From the NCBI GenBank assembly GCA_946902985.2, contig OX336392.1:23256982-23320981 (forward strand): a stretch of DNA of 64,000 nt. Direction: 5' to 3'. The translations under genes were made by a program, and so were the position numbers. The notes beneath the pieces were generated by a model. It was not told the origin of the DNA. It was given only the letters and a program-made list of their open reading frames with translations, and made no database searches. The number at the start of each line of letters is the position of its first letter. Within the stretch, counting starts at the first letter, position 1. Source of the stretch: Meconema thalassinum. Taxonomy: Eukaryota > Arthropoda > Insecta > Orthoptera > Tettigoniidae. Positions 32,001-41,851 of the stretch are shown here, in pieces.

Positions 32001-34743
32001 AGAGGATATATTGGATGAAATTGTATGCAGCGTTGAAAGGTCTATAGAAGATAAAATTGGCATAACTAGTAAAATAAATCCAGAAATTAAGGGGCGGTTT
32101 GATCAAGTAATTTCAGAATATGAGGATATATTCAATGACAAACCAGGTCTCATAGAAAATTTTACATACAGCATCAAGTTGATGGATGACAAACCATACC
32201 ATAAAAATTTATATCCCATTCCGGATAAATGGAAGGAGGAAGTGAGCATAATGATAAGCGACATGGAAACAGATGGAATAATTAAGAAAATGCCAACTGC
32301 TTATTTGAATCCTTTAGCTGTTGTCAAGAAACCTAACGGTAAGCTGAGGATATGTCTAGATGCCAGATCCCTTAACGAAAGAGTTCTTCCTGAACACGAT
32401 AGACCACCTGTTATTCGTGAATTGTTACGCCGATTTAGAGGAAAGAGTGTCTTCTCGACAATCGATCTGACTAGTTCATATTATCATGTTGAGCTAGCAG
32501 AAGAGTGCAAACAGTACACAGGGTTCTTGTTTGACCATAAAACATACGTATTCAATAGGTTACCTTTTGGTGTGAAAAATAGTGGTCCGGTGATGATCCG
32601 AGCACTAGATCAAAATTTGTCAGATGCAGTTAAAGAGCATGTTGTAAGCTATATTGATGACCTGATTATAGCGTCTGAGACAGCGGAAGAACATATCAGA
32701 CACCTTCAAATGCTTTTTGAAGATCTTAGAAGAACGAACTTCAAGGTGAACTTCAATAAATGTCAATTCTTTCATGAAGAAATTGAATTTCTTGGACATC
32801 GAATCGATGGAGATGGTTATAGGCCCAATCCAATGAAGATAATGGCAATTTCAGAGTTTCCAACACCACGAAAGATTAAAGAGGTACGGCAGTTTTTAGG
32901 CATGTGTCAGTTCTTTTCAACACATTGTCCTGAATATACTGAGACAATGGCACCTCTGCAGGATTTATTAAGGAAGGGAAATCGATGGAAATGGGACGAT
33001 AAATGCAATCAAGCATTTTTAGCGGCCAAGAAAATGCTAATCCAAAATATCAAGCTTGAGTATCCTGATTTTACAAGACGATTCTTTGTAGAGACAGACG
33101 CATCCAAAATAGGTATTAGTGGAATCCTATATCAGCTGGATGATGACAAGAAACATAGATATTTAGCTTTCACCAGTCGCAAGCTTAGGAATTGTGAGAA
33201 GAATTACTATGCAACTGAGTTAGAGGCATTAGCAGTGGTTCATGCTCTCAAAACGTGGAAGAAGGTGTTGTTTGGACATGACATAACAGTGATCACAGAT
33301 CATAAAGCTCTCCAATTTATTATGAAGACAGACGTAGCGAGTGACCGCATCACCAGATGGGCTCTGTTCTTACAGCAATTTAACCCAACTGTTGTACATA
33401 GACCGGGGAAGTTAAATCTGTTAGCAGATGCGCTGAGCAGAAACCCTTGTGAAGAAGTAATAGTCAACCATATAAATTTGATTCAAGAGGATAGTGGTAC
33501 TCTAGAAAAGTTGAAGTTGTTATCGCAAACTCAGAAGAGATATGCACCTTTACGAAGAATTTACCGTTTTCTGACACGTAGGATGGATAACACTGATCCA
33601 GATTTTCAAAGAACTGAGATAGAGGCTAGAAGACATCATATTATGGGAGGTGTTATATGCCAATATATTGACCAGGATCATACTAGACTTAGAGTAGTGA
33701 TCCCACCCAAGCTTGTCAAACCAGTTATTTGGATGATACACCGAACTGCAGCTCATGTAGGTGTAGACAAGACTTTGGCTCTCGCTCAAGAAACTTTTGT
33801 TTGGAAACAAATGGGACAAACGATTCGCGACGTCATAAAGACCTGTGACAGTTGTCAGCGAAGTAAATACTCATCTAAGTTAATGAAAGAAATTCCCAGA
33901 TCAATATTACCCAGCAAGCCAAGAGAACTTTTCGCGACGGACATTTTTGGTCCGATTCCTCGTTCGACGAAAGGCAATCAATTCGTTTTAGTAACAGTCG
34001 ATGTATTTTCGAAGTACGTATCTCTATGCCCTATACAGAAAGCTACGTCCAAGTACGTAATAAATCGACTTGAGAAAACAGTTATTCCGAGCATGGGGAA
34101 ACCTGAAGTTTTGTTGAGTGACCATGGATCGCAATTTACTAGCATGGAATTTTCTACTGCTATGGAACGTTTAGGAATCAGGCATGTGTTTAATTCTGTA
34201 CGGTATCCAGAGGGAAATCCCGCCGAAAGAATTATGCCGGAGATAAGTAAGCTGTGTCGCTTATATGTGTCAAGGCAACACCATAGATGGATGGAAGTGA
34301 TACCCATCATTAGCCAATGCTTGAATTCCACAGTACATGAAAGCACAGGACAGATTCCGTCCATGCTTCATCATGGATTGAAACCAGATAGACCATGGGA
34401 TAGAGTCGTGAGGGCACCAGTAGATCCTCAACCCACACAAGAAAGAAGAGTCGAGATGGCAGGAGAGAGGCTCAGAAGACAGGCGGAGAAGAGAGCCAGG
34501 AGACAGGCAGGAAGGAGGTTCCACGAGCCATTTCAAGAAAATGATGAGGTGCTGATTAGGAAGCCAGTCACTTCGAACCTACAGCTGAAGATCTACCATA
34601 AATTCGCTCCATTGTACGCTGGACCGTTCCGTATTGAACAAACATACCAGAATAATAGCTATAAGATTGTCAGAATGGATACTGATGAAGTTGTAGGAAC
34701 TTTTAATGCAGCTAGCATCAGGAAATACCATCATGCTGAGTAA
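29044..34743 (+). CDS. gag-pol: Gypsy B Gag-Pol polyprotein, single 1899-residue frame
   Basis: Domains in order: a long coiled coil (about 1-430) with repeats such as ANLKDNFK and LLQSNSKDE; retrotransposon-gag domain at about 495-655 (PRKFSGNTGVTPVEFL, LTWFRAFRSNF, HYANYFTSQLAKL); an Arg/Asn/Tyr-rich basic tail at about 660-810 without a CCHC knuckle. The aspartic protease has DTG at 875-877. Reverse transcriptase has LRICLDAR and YIDD at 1203-1206. RNase H starts with Asp1352 in ETDAS. Integrase has H/C zinc ligands (IHRTAAH, CDSCQ), then Asp1633, Asp1693 and Glu1728. A GPF module (LYAGPFRIEQ) and GTFNAASIRKYH end it. Gag and pol are joined through a run of thirteen A at 31475-31487, whereas Gypsy A has two overlapping frames there. 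Translated as one protein, it would give equal Gag and Pol, unusual unless processing or slippage adjusts the ratio. Confidence 0.94.
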   Translation: MLPEDLAKVLGELQTGMSGIAETISKMETEVKEQINNSEARLEAKCKENVQALQTSSEENLKLLQSNSKDELMLLETRLQSNSEANLKDNFKLLEERLQSNTESHLKASEANLKDNFKSLEEKLQSRSEETNTELENKLTRLENSLTLKNNEMLKTLQLDIIAVNMKGEENVQILRKNIIELESRGEENIFTLRTDVMTIQKDIKSDVSKLRFDIDGLVADVGKIQDWSTEVSFETKIKGLETNLGNEIKDLKTVIGTIKDEVLGEVNSNIKSLENQLQKDIRKIDDDIEQKVNENLTLFKNRVGAIVEERYNEVDAEAKEKRDGLDEKLIAGMANLEVRFTESKEAMKIDSTLFRTDVDLLKEQVALVKNTCEGKIDKLRNDLDESNKTQDVTSLDELKTQVKRLAEDRMTKLESIVNSFTSHNVTSGETLMNQTAIDRSMTNQDTSMVEDRQMQPNVTFERVSSTPQENPSSSRSTSSPSERYSGPVTIIRNLDDKPRKFSGNTGVTPVEFLRDIRDYMAEHRVAKERELRIVERALDGSALTWFRAFRSNFANMEQFAMAFLRRFWSAEDQLNVRAEMYSKRYSTSHPTHYANYFTSQLAKLQFLIPPLPEEELLQAIARQLPIEVQRSLIASGANTLEHYDDILRRLDYTSAQVTPRSNRNDNRNTQEVNAVVVDNAAQTDRRDSWENRRNDGNRGNIRNARGNDRYRGPYERPYDQEARDSRYRNYNQNSRYQDRNRYNNRYRGRNNWNQGQQYNGNDRQEGRRNDPNDRRDNRGHERSRQEDRQPSAPLEETMRDVNRASTSGNEKKKNVKLTPEENENHWESIVIVETYQVKDEDLIEEEDIVQRENRHELPVISVEVMGKEIKTLVDTGAMVSLISIGCLDELKLLGRITMLPTVVSKIQGVIPDKSMKCKSQVLLDVGIGTRSFEQMFLVVGQLHFDMILGVDFLSESGLIIDMQSRRMFFQEEVMENQESEMTFFREDILDEIVCSVERSIEDKIGITSKINPEIKGRFDQVISEYEDIFNDKPGLIENFTYSIKLMDDKPYHKNLYPIPDKWKEEVSIMISDMETDGIIKKMPTAYLNPLAVVKKPNGKLRICLDARSLNERVLPEHDRPPVIRELLRRFRGKSVFSTIDLTSSYYHVELAEECKQYTGFLFDHKTYVFNRLPFGVKNSGPVMIRALDQNLSDAVKEHVVSYIDDLIIASETAEEHIRHLQMLFEDLRRTNFKVNFNKCQFFHEEIEFLGHRIDGDGYRPNPMKIMAISEFPTPRKIKEVRQFLGMCQFFSTHCPEYTETMAPLQDLLRKGNRWKWDDKCNQAFLAAKKMLIQNIKLEYPDFTRRFFVETDASKIGISGILYQLDDDKKHRYLAFTSRKLRNCEKNYYATELEALAVVHALKTWKKVLFGHDITVITDHKALQFIMKTDVASDRITRWALFLQQFNPTVVHRPGKLNLLADALSRNPCEEVIVNHINLIQEDSGTLEKLKLLSQTQKRYAPLRRIYRFLTRRMDNTDPDFQRTEIEARRHHIMGGVICQYIDQDHTRLRVVIPPKLVKPVIWMIHRTAAHVGVDKTLALAQETFVWKQMGQTIRDVIKTCDSCQRSKYSSKLMKEIPRSILPSKPRELFATDIFGPIPRSTKGNQFVLVTVDVFSKYVSLCPIQKATSKYVINRLEKTVIPSMGKPEVLLSDHGSQFTSMEFSTAMERLGIRHVFNSVRYPEGNPAERIMPEISKLCRLYVSRQHHRWMEVIPIISQCLNSTVHESTGQIPSMLHHGLKPDRPWDRVVRAPVDPQPTQERRVEMAGERLRRQAEKRARRQAGRRFHEPFQENDEVLIRKPVTSNLQLKIYHKFAPLYAGPFRIEQTYQNNSYKIVRMDTDEVVGTFNAASIRKYHHAE
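31475..31487 (+). promoter_or_regulatory. Run of A13 at the Gypsy B gag-pol junction
   Basis: Thirteen A between the basic Gag tail and the protease region, at the position equivalent to A10 in Gypsy A. A slip of one base would end translation soon after Gag. Confidence 0.6.
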
Positions 34744-34838
34744 AGGAAATTGTAGAGCTATCGTGTACATGTATAATATATTGAATGCCTGAGAGTGTAT
34801 TTTTTTTCTCAATCCTGATAAAAAAAAAGGAGATGTAC

Positions 34839-34846
34839 GGGAGAGA
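34839..34846 (+). promoter_or_regulatory. Polypurine tract, Gypsy B
   Basis: GGGAGAGA directly before the 3' LTR, with a further A8GGAGA purine stretch at 34821-34832. Confidence 0.7.
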
Positions 34847-37800
34847 TGTACCCGATACCTATTTTAGGCTATCGGCTACGCCAGCTGACATTAAGCTATA
34901 GTTGAGGTTTTGGAAAGAAAGCAGATAAGATAGCGCATCGATCGCGTCAAGAAGAAAGCCGAGATGACGTAGGAGGTCGAGAATCAAGGAGGCATTGAAA
35001 TCTGTAAGAAGATAGAATTATTAATAAAGATGTGAAGTTTTATTGAAATATATATGGGATTATAATAAGTTTAAACAACTTAGAAGAGTATATATGACAT
35101 GAATTATATGTGGAAATAATTTTATGGAAATAAGTTATTGTATAACAGAACAGCCGAGAGGATTCGGGTTCGGGACTATGTTCATGACGTAGGAGCACTG
35201 TGGTGGGGGAGAATTAGCCACGTGCCGCACGGAGCTCATAAGCTGGAACACAGCGCTAGGCAGTTCAGTTGGGCTCTATGAGACGAGCAGTACAGAGCAG
35301 CTCTATAGCACAGCGAGACGGGCATTGAAGGTCACGCAACACACGTAAACCGTCACGGCAAGTGTAGGCGACATTTCTCGTATCACCGAGCAACAGAGGC
35401 CGAGCGGGTCATTGATACAGGCGACCTAGCCGAGAAGACAATTTTAGATAGCCGGGGTATTTCAAAACCACACTGATCGCATATGAAGACTTTATTTCAA
35501 GCTTCATTTCGACGCTGTTCGAACACAGGCTTTCACAAATAACCTTATAACCATGCTGTTATATAATACATTCAAAGCGACTTTTTACTATTCCAAGTAA
35601 ACTGAATGTTTGGCATAGGCTCTGATGAACATTACAGCGTGCATTTATAAGAATTTTATCTTATACAATTTTCATAGATTACATATTACAGACAGATACA
35701 GGGTGTATCGTAATCATGAACACTATCTAGTAAAATTTTTATTTTACTCAAGTAGAACTTTGCAGTAAGTTGAGAGAGGACTTACAATTCTCAAACTGAA
35801 CATTTATCGGAACAGTGGCGTATATTAGAAGAAGAGTAGGGGGTCCGCTGTTTCCATGAACTTTTCGAGAAGGAGTTGGACGATATCCGCTATGGGTAAT
35901 CCGAGGTTCAACATGATCGAGTAAACGTGAATAGAGACAAGATGGCACCACAGAGCGATGGATTCGGTTCCTGACGAGAGGAGTCCAACAGCTGATTCGC
36001 TTGGGATTTCGAAGGAAATCGTCATTTCATGGATGAAATGATATTCACGCCGATCTTACGAGAAATCTTTAGGTAGGGAAAATCGACGATCTTGGAAATT
36101 ATATTACAACTGATAATGAAAGGTATTGTAAGAGTTCTATCTACCTGATACGATTATTTTCATGAATACTGGGCACACATGTATATTTTTCTAATAGGAG
36201 TGATTTGATTATTAAGACATGGTTTGAATTTATATACTTCGAATTTGCTAGAATATGGAGTGACCATATGATATGGCAGGCATCATTATTCGATATTCTC
36301 ACCGTTGTTTGACTTTATTAAGAAGATGTCTGGTCTTATAGACATTTTTCCAGCTAGAATATTTTTCATGGATAGTTTTTTTTTTGAGTAACGAGTATTT
36401 CGAACTCGTGATCTGCAATTGATTATCAGAAACTACTTCGTCAGTTCATTGCATACTAGCGAGTGTGTATTATTCATCAGTAGGGAATTTTTTCCATTGG
36501 ATTGTTTGGAGATATTAAGAAGTTATTCACTTTAGTGAATGAACGTCGCTTTTATATGACAACTAGAAACTTGTTGATTCCTTTCTAGTACATTCATTCA
36601 TATAGTCCACGAGGTGGGGTCCTTCGTATTTATACGATTGTATGGTGGCTACTCACCTTACCCACCGTTCAGGGAACTATCATCCAAGTCGACGGGGCGA
36701 GGTCCTTCGTATTTATACGATTGTACGGTGGTTACACATCTTACTCGCCATTGAGGAACTCATTTTATCATCCGAATGTACACGAGATGTAAGTGAATTA
36801 AACAAGGAACTACTAGTCACATATCAGTCGAAATTTTGTTAAATAAAGCAACGATAAATGTCAACAGGATTGCATTTAGTAATTCTTGTTTGCCAATCCA
36901 ATATTTTGTTGCTATACATCTTTTGAGAGTAATTTCAGTTTAACAGCTATTACAGCTGATGCTTTGATGATTTTTATAATTGTGTTTGATACCTTTGAGA
37001 AGGATTTAAAGTAATTTAATCTTGTAAGATTAATCATTAATGGTCATAATTATTTTAAGGCAGATCAGTATTGCAGATTTTGATGTGAGAGATTATAGCA
37101 CATTGGTGTTTTTCTACGATGTGAATTATGAAACTTGTGAAAGAGAATTTATGCTATTTGAAAGCAAATATTAAATTACTGAAGTAATGTTTTTCCAATT
37201 GTTTAAGAAGTTGTCTAGATGTAATCAGAATAATTACAGTCATTGGAGATTATGTGCGTTAATAATTTGAAGCCATTTATATATTTTTGTAGATCATGCA
37301 ACGTGGTTAAATGAAGTTTGTGATAGGCATTTTGTGGAATTTGCCATTTGATAGTTGCAACGTTGATAATGTATTTTGAAGCGGACATGAGGTTGTTGTA
37401 CCCAGTCTAGCGTATTTGTTGAGATTCATGCTGTATGTGCTGAATATTTATGGAGTTTTGTAGCAATTCTTATATTCAAATGTGATATTTGGAATATTGA
37501 AGAAATATAATGTCGTTGTGGATAGTTAGATCCAACGTGATGTCGTGGAGACAATAATATTTTTGGCATGATAATTAAATACGAGATATAACTTGGAGGT
37601 AATAAAACTGTAAGACAACGTTCTATAAACCTTATTAAACAATTTGTTAGGAAATTAAACAAATAAATGAAGTTTATAATACAAGATTTTCTGAAAATAA
37701 TAATTAATGAAATAATAATCTGAGATTTAAGCATATTAACGATCTGACCTAATGAAATAAAAATCAGAATGACTAGATGAAATAATAAAACTAAATAATC

Positions 37801-38950
37801 AGATGATTGAAATTTAAATAAGTTGATAAATTAAATTTTGAAATAAATCGATGAATTAAATAAGTGGATGAATTAAAGATTGAATTAATTAAACTGATTG
37901 AAATAAATTATTAGACGATTGTAATGATGATGAATAACTGAATTAGAAGGTGATGATTAATTAAAGAAGCTGATGATAAATGAATTTTTATGGAATTAAA
38001 TAAATTTAATTGGGAGATAATTCGAAGGAATTGCAACTTGAAATGTGAATTTAAATGAGGTTATGGTGATGAATTAACGATTCTGACAGGAATATTTGGA
38101 ATTTTGAAGTGAGAATTAATGTGAGAAATATTTAATTTGATAATAATGATGAGGATGACCAATGAGAATTTGAATTTTCTGTAATTCACAGATAAGAGAT
38201 TAATGACGATGTAAATAATGTAAATTAGTTAGTAAATGTTTAGGAACATTAGATTAACATGTTCTACGTTCAAATTATACCATGCAAACCATAATTTATG
38301 TGATATTTAACATGAGTGATTATTATATGTGTATGTTTAGGCAGATTAGTAACTTAATTAAATCCACATTGATGTTAAATTAAAGAGAATTAGGTCTCAG
38401 GTTTCACATATGTCAGTGACGAAAGACATAGTGCGACAGTGATCCTGAGAACCCAAGAGAACTTTATACATTTTTCTTGATAAGTGGATTGAAATAATTT
38501 TGCATTAGAAAGGAGATGGTTCGATTTTTTGGACAATGACAATTTAACTTTGCATTCGACCATACTCTTAGGTAGGAATTATATTTAAGATGTCTGTCTG
38601 ACTTTCAAAGTAAAATAAATTTGTTTTTATCTTAGTTGTGATCTGATGATGGTGTGATGTTCCTTTTTCTTTCCTTGTCTTGAGTAAGGCTTATCCGAAA
38701 GGAAGTGGTTTTGCTAGGAATTCAGTTGATGGCGCCCATTTATATTTGAATTATTTTTATTAACTTAAGCCCGTAACGACCCTAGAGATACTTTGTCTCG
38801 TGAAACCCACTGCTTTTTCAAGAACTCAGCTGAATTTCCGACACATTCCTTATTTGACTAGAGGTTCATTTAACTCCGCTCTGTCCTGGAACTCCAGGGA
38901 TGTGATGTTATAGCAGATGGGTCATCGCATCCCCAGGACGAACGGGCACA
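34847..38950 (+). repeat. Gypsy B 3' LTR
   Basis: Second LTR copy, 4104 bp. It ends GGGCACA before the ACGT duplication. Confidence 0.94.
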
Positions 38951-38954
38951 ACGT

Positions 38955-39737
38955 GCTAGTGACGCTACTTTTGTATCACGCAGCATCCGTGAATTATACG
39001 ACTTTTCAAAGATGAAATTTCCACTTTGGCAATTTAAATATCTCATACAATTATAATCACACTTATTCAGGATAATTGTAACACTATTACCTATATATTT
39101 CCACTAGGCATCTGCCCTCCACATACGCGTGGGTAATATGTGATGTCACAGCAATGTTGTGCAATACACTATACTTGCCAATAATTATTTCCCAAGCTTC
39201 TTATTTAATTCACTGGACTTCATCGACAGTGAATATAGTATTTGCTTGCTCGATGGCACCTTATAATCACTTTTTAACGCTAAACAGCGGATATTCTTCT
39301 ACGTTTCGTAGGACAAATGTAATTCCACGCCTACACAAGGCGGATTCTCAAGACGCAGTGCTCCGTTACTGGGTGTCTCTAGAAAGTAGGTCGTCAAAAC
39401 GAAAACGTTGAGCGACTACTTACGTTCCTTTTTGCGTATCTGCAAGGGTATTACCTTACCTAAAGTAAAAATAAACATTCTCCAAAATGTTTTAATAATG
39501 CAGCATGACGAAATGGAATATTCTGAGTCTCGTAGGAAAGATAAAAATAATTAATAAGACCTCAGATAATAATTAGCAGTTTACACCAAAGTCAAAAGTG
39601 CGATTCACCGCTACTTCAAAGTATCGCGTGATCTCTCAGCTTCACGTGGCTTCCTGGGTGTGTTCAAAAGTACAACATCCCCTCATAAATGCTCTGTCAT
39701 AAAAAAATATCACATGAACCATAGCTCAGCGGGTTCA
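38955..39737 (-). repeat. Gypsy A 5' LTR, outer piece
   Basis: Matches about 11989-12774 of the intact LTR. On the element's own strand this is the very start of the 5' LTR (TGAACCCGCTGAGC), where U3 promoter elements would be expected. It is now cut off from gag by Gypsy B and hAT. Confidence 0.92.
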
Positions 39738-40169
39738 ATATATATATATATATGACTTTATAGGATGATTAGTTTTCAAAATATGGCCTACTTTCCAAAT
39801 ACTGTTTTGGAAAAATTTGAAGAATATTTTTTTTTTGACTGAGAGTGGGATAGACGTAGGTGTTAGCATAGGATGATTTGATATGATTTTTAGTTTAAAC
39901 ATATAGTTTACTTTCCCAATTTACCTTTTTTGTAAAATGTGAAAAATATATAATGTTTTTGACTAGACGTTGAATGGAGTTGAGAGACAATCATTAACCT
40001 TAGAGTACTTTGGATTCTTGGAATTTGAGTGTGTTGTTGTTGCTTACAAACATGGCGGTAAGCATTATGCTACCATAAAAAAAGGGTTGAGATACTTTCC
40101 AAAACCAAGAGAAAAATCCTCTAAATACATTGACAACAATAACTTGTCAAATAAGCCATTACAAATAAG

Positions 40170-40770
40170 GTATTAACGTAAACCACCAAAAATAAGCCAC
40201 CAACATAGGCCACCACTATAAGTCACCACCATAAGCCATCATAAGCCACCATCATAAGCCACCACAAGCCACCACTATAAGCCACCATAAACCACCACCA
40301 TAACCCACCACCATAAGCCACCACCATAAGCCACCACCATAAGCCACCAACATAAGTCACCAACATAATGTCATCAACATAAGCCACCACCATAAACCAC
40401 CACCATAAGCCACCAGCATAAGCCACCAGCATAAGCCACCACCATAAGCCACCAACATATACCATCAACTTATGCCATCAACCTAAGACATTAACCTAAG
40501 CCGTTAACATAAACCATCAACATAGGACAGCAACATATACCATCAACATAAGCCACCACCATAAGCCAACAACATAATGTCATCAACATTAGCCACCAAC
40601 ATAAGCTATCAACATAAGTCACCAACATATGTCATCAACATAAGCCACCAACATAAGCCATCAACATAAGCCACCACCATAAACCATCAACATAAGCCAC
40701 CAAAATCAGCCAACAACACATGTCATCAACATAAGCCACCCACATATGCCACCAACATTATCCTGCATAA
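40170..40770 (-). repeat. GGTGGCTTATGTT minisatellite, right arm
   Basis: Mirror of 6440-7080, seen on the plus strand as CATAAGCCACCAC / CATAAGCCATCAA units. Copy number differs slightly between arms. Confidence 0.85.
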
Positions 40771-40853
40771 AACGTCAACACAACATCATTCTTTCACCAC
40801 AAGTGTTCAGACCTTTGTAGTAGGCGGATCGACTATACAAGTCAGTGGCTACT

Positions 40854-41492
40854 ATGGAATATACTATAACCAATAAAGGTAAACCACGTGCCCTGTATCA
40901 TGGGTACTCTTATAACTATAAGCGAGAAAATGCGAATGGCATCATATTTTGGCAGTGCTCAAAACAAAGAACAACAAAATGTCTAGTTCATCTAAAAAGT
41001 AAACATGGTGAGGTCTTAAGTGTGGGTACTCATCAATGTGGTATACCAAATGAAACACCGTTAGTGTTAACAAAACATGATCAAAAGAACAAGAAAAAGC
41101 AAGTCCGACAAAAACATAGTGTTACTCAACATAGTGACTTCCTTATGAAAAAACATTTATCTCCTCAAAAAGTCATGTTAGGACAGTTGTCAACGTTCAA
41201 TAAACCCGTAACACTATCAAAAGCAACACAGACTCTTCAAGAGATCCCTTTTGAAAAGGAAAAAATGGAAATGGATAGTTCTAGTGATGTTGAGGATGAT
41301 GATGATGATGATAATGATGGTGACAATGACTATAATAATTATAAAGATAATATTTATAATGATGATGATGATGATGAAAAAGAAGAGAATGAGGGTTTAA
41401 TGTCTATAAAACCATTGCGGCTTCCCCAGTTTTTAAGAACAAGAGTACCTGGAGAAAGTTGTAAAAGGATCTACAACAAGCGTTGTGTTTAA
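40854..41492 (+). CDS. FLYWCH-type zinc-finger protein with acidic tail, right-arm copy (intact)
   Basis: The ATG at 40854 gives 212 residues (the frame is open three codons further upstream without an ATG). Residues 5-63 fit a FLYWCH DNA-binding finger: GKPRALYHGYSYNYKR, then Trp33 and Cys35 in FWQC, Cys43 in TKCLVHL and His60 in GTHQC. The usual last His is a Cys (Cys62), still a possible zinc ligand. A Lys-rich linker (KNKKKQVRQKH) may be a nuclear signal. An Asp/Asn/Tyr-rich acidic tract spans about 140-185. The C terminus is basic with two Cys (GESCKRIYNKRCV). FLYWCH domains are known from insect chromatin proteins and Mutator-like transposases. No transposase core follows here. The role in the element (end binding or regulation) is inference. 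An AATAAA lies at about 41567. Confidence 0.75.
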   Translation: MEYTITNKGKPRALYHGYSYNYKRENANGIIFWQCSKQRTTKCLVHLKSKHGEVLSVGTHQCGIPNETPLVLTKHDQKNKKKQVRQKHSVTQHSDFLMKKHLSPQKVMLGQLSTFNKPVTLSKATQTLQEIPFEKEKMEMDSSSDVEDDDDDDNDGDNDYNNYKDNIYNDDDDDEKEENEGLMSIKPLRLPQFLRTRVPGESCKRIYNKRCV

Positions 41493-41766
41493 AATCTATA
41501 TCAAACAATGGTAAAGAGATAAAAAGTTGTATTCAGTGTGTAACTATTGTAAAAAAAACTAAAATGAATAAAAATATTGTATGGGTATTGGCTGTTTTTT
41601 CTTAATTGCTATCCCCATGTCCCACTATTAATACAATTGTTAACCATCAACAGTCTCTGACTATGTTCAGAAAGAGAGTGGCCTTAAACAATACACTATA
41701 TCTATGGTTTGTGTACTGAGTATCATAATAATACAGTGTGGCCAAGCCATGTTAAGGCAATAGTTA

Positions 41767-41851
41767 TGTCAGGTAAGGGATTCGAACCCTTGCTTCCTTA
41801 TACAGAAATTTGATCTTAAGTCAAACACCTTAACCACTCGGCTAACCTGAC
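41767..41851 (-). tRNA. tRNA-Leu(UAA), right-arm copy
   Basis: Mirror of the gene at 5349-5433 with the same stems, UAA anticodon, long variable arm and B box. Position 9 is A instead of G, so the A box reads TAGCCGAGTGG. Both forms fit the A-box pattern and no stem is disturbed. Confidence 0.9.

Larger units (their letters stand above)
24633..38950 (+). mobile_element. Ty3/Gypsy LTR retrotransposon B (plus strand), intact
   Basis: A 14.3-kb element with LTRs of 4105 and 4104 bp (TGTACCCGATACC...AACGGGCACA). It is flanked by the 4-bp duplication ACGT (24629-24632, 38951-38954). The empty site GCACGTGCTAG is seen in Gypsy A's intact LTR near 11978. The LTRs differ at about five substitutions and one 1-bp indel by eye, fewer than in A. 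It has a single unbroken gag-pol frame. The polypurine tract GGGAGAGA abuts the 3' LTR. No env. By sequence this copy could still be active. Confidence 0.95.
9056..39737 (-). mobile_element. Ty3/Gypsy LTR retrotransposon A (minus strand), interrupted
   Basis: Two LTRs of about 3.7 kb (left intact 9056-12774, right split from 18910 to 39737) flank gag and pol on the minus strand. Without nested elements it is about 13.6 kb. The LTRs have TG...CA ends. ATAT at 9052-9055 and 39738-39741 is a plausible 4-bp target duplication, though the surrounding AT tract makes it ambiguous. The LTR pair differs at roughly a dozen positions plus a few one-base indels counted by eye, so insertion was recent. 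No env-like frame follows pol. The 5' LTR contains a hAT element and Gypsy B, which separate its distal part from gag by nearly 18 kb, so the copy is probably silent. Confidence 0.92.

Noticed and set aside
34744..34846. An env gene after pol in either Gypsy element
   Set aside because: Only about 100 bp separates pol from the 3' LTR in B and about 60 bp in A. No membrane-protein frame.
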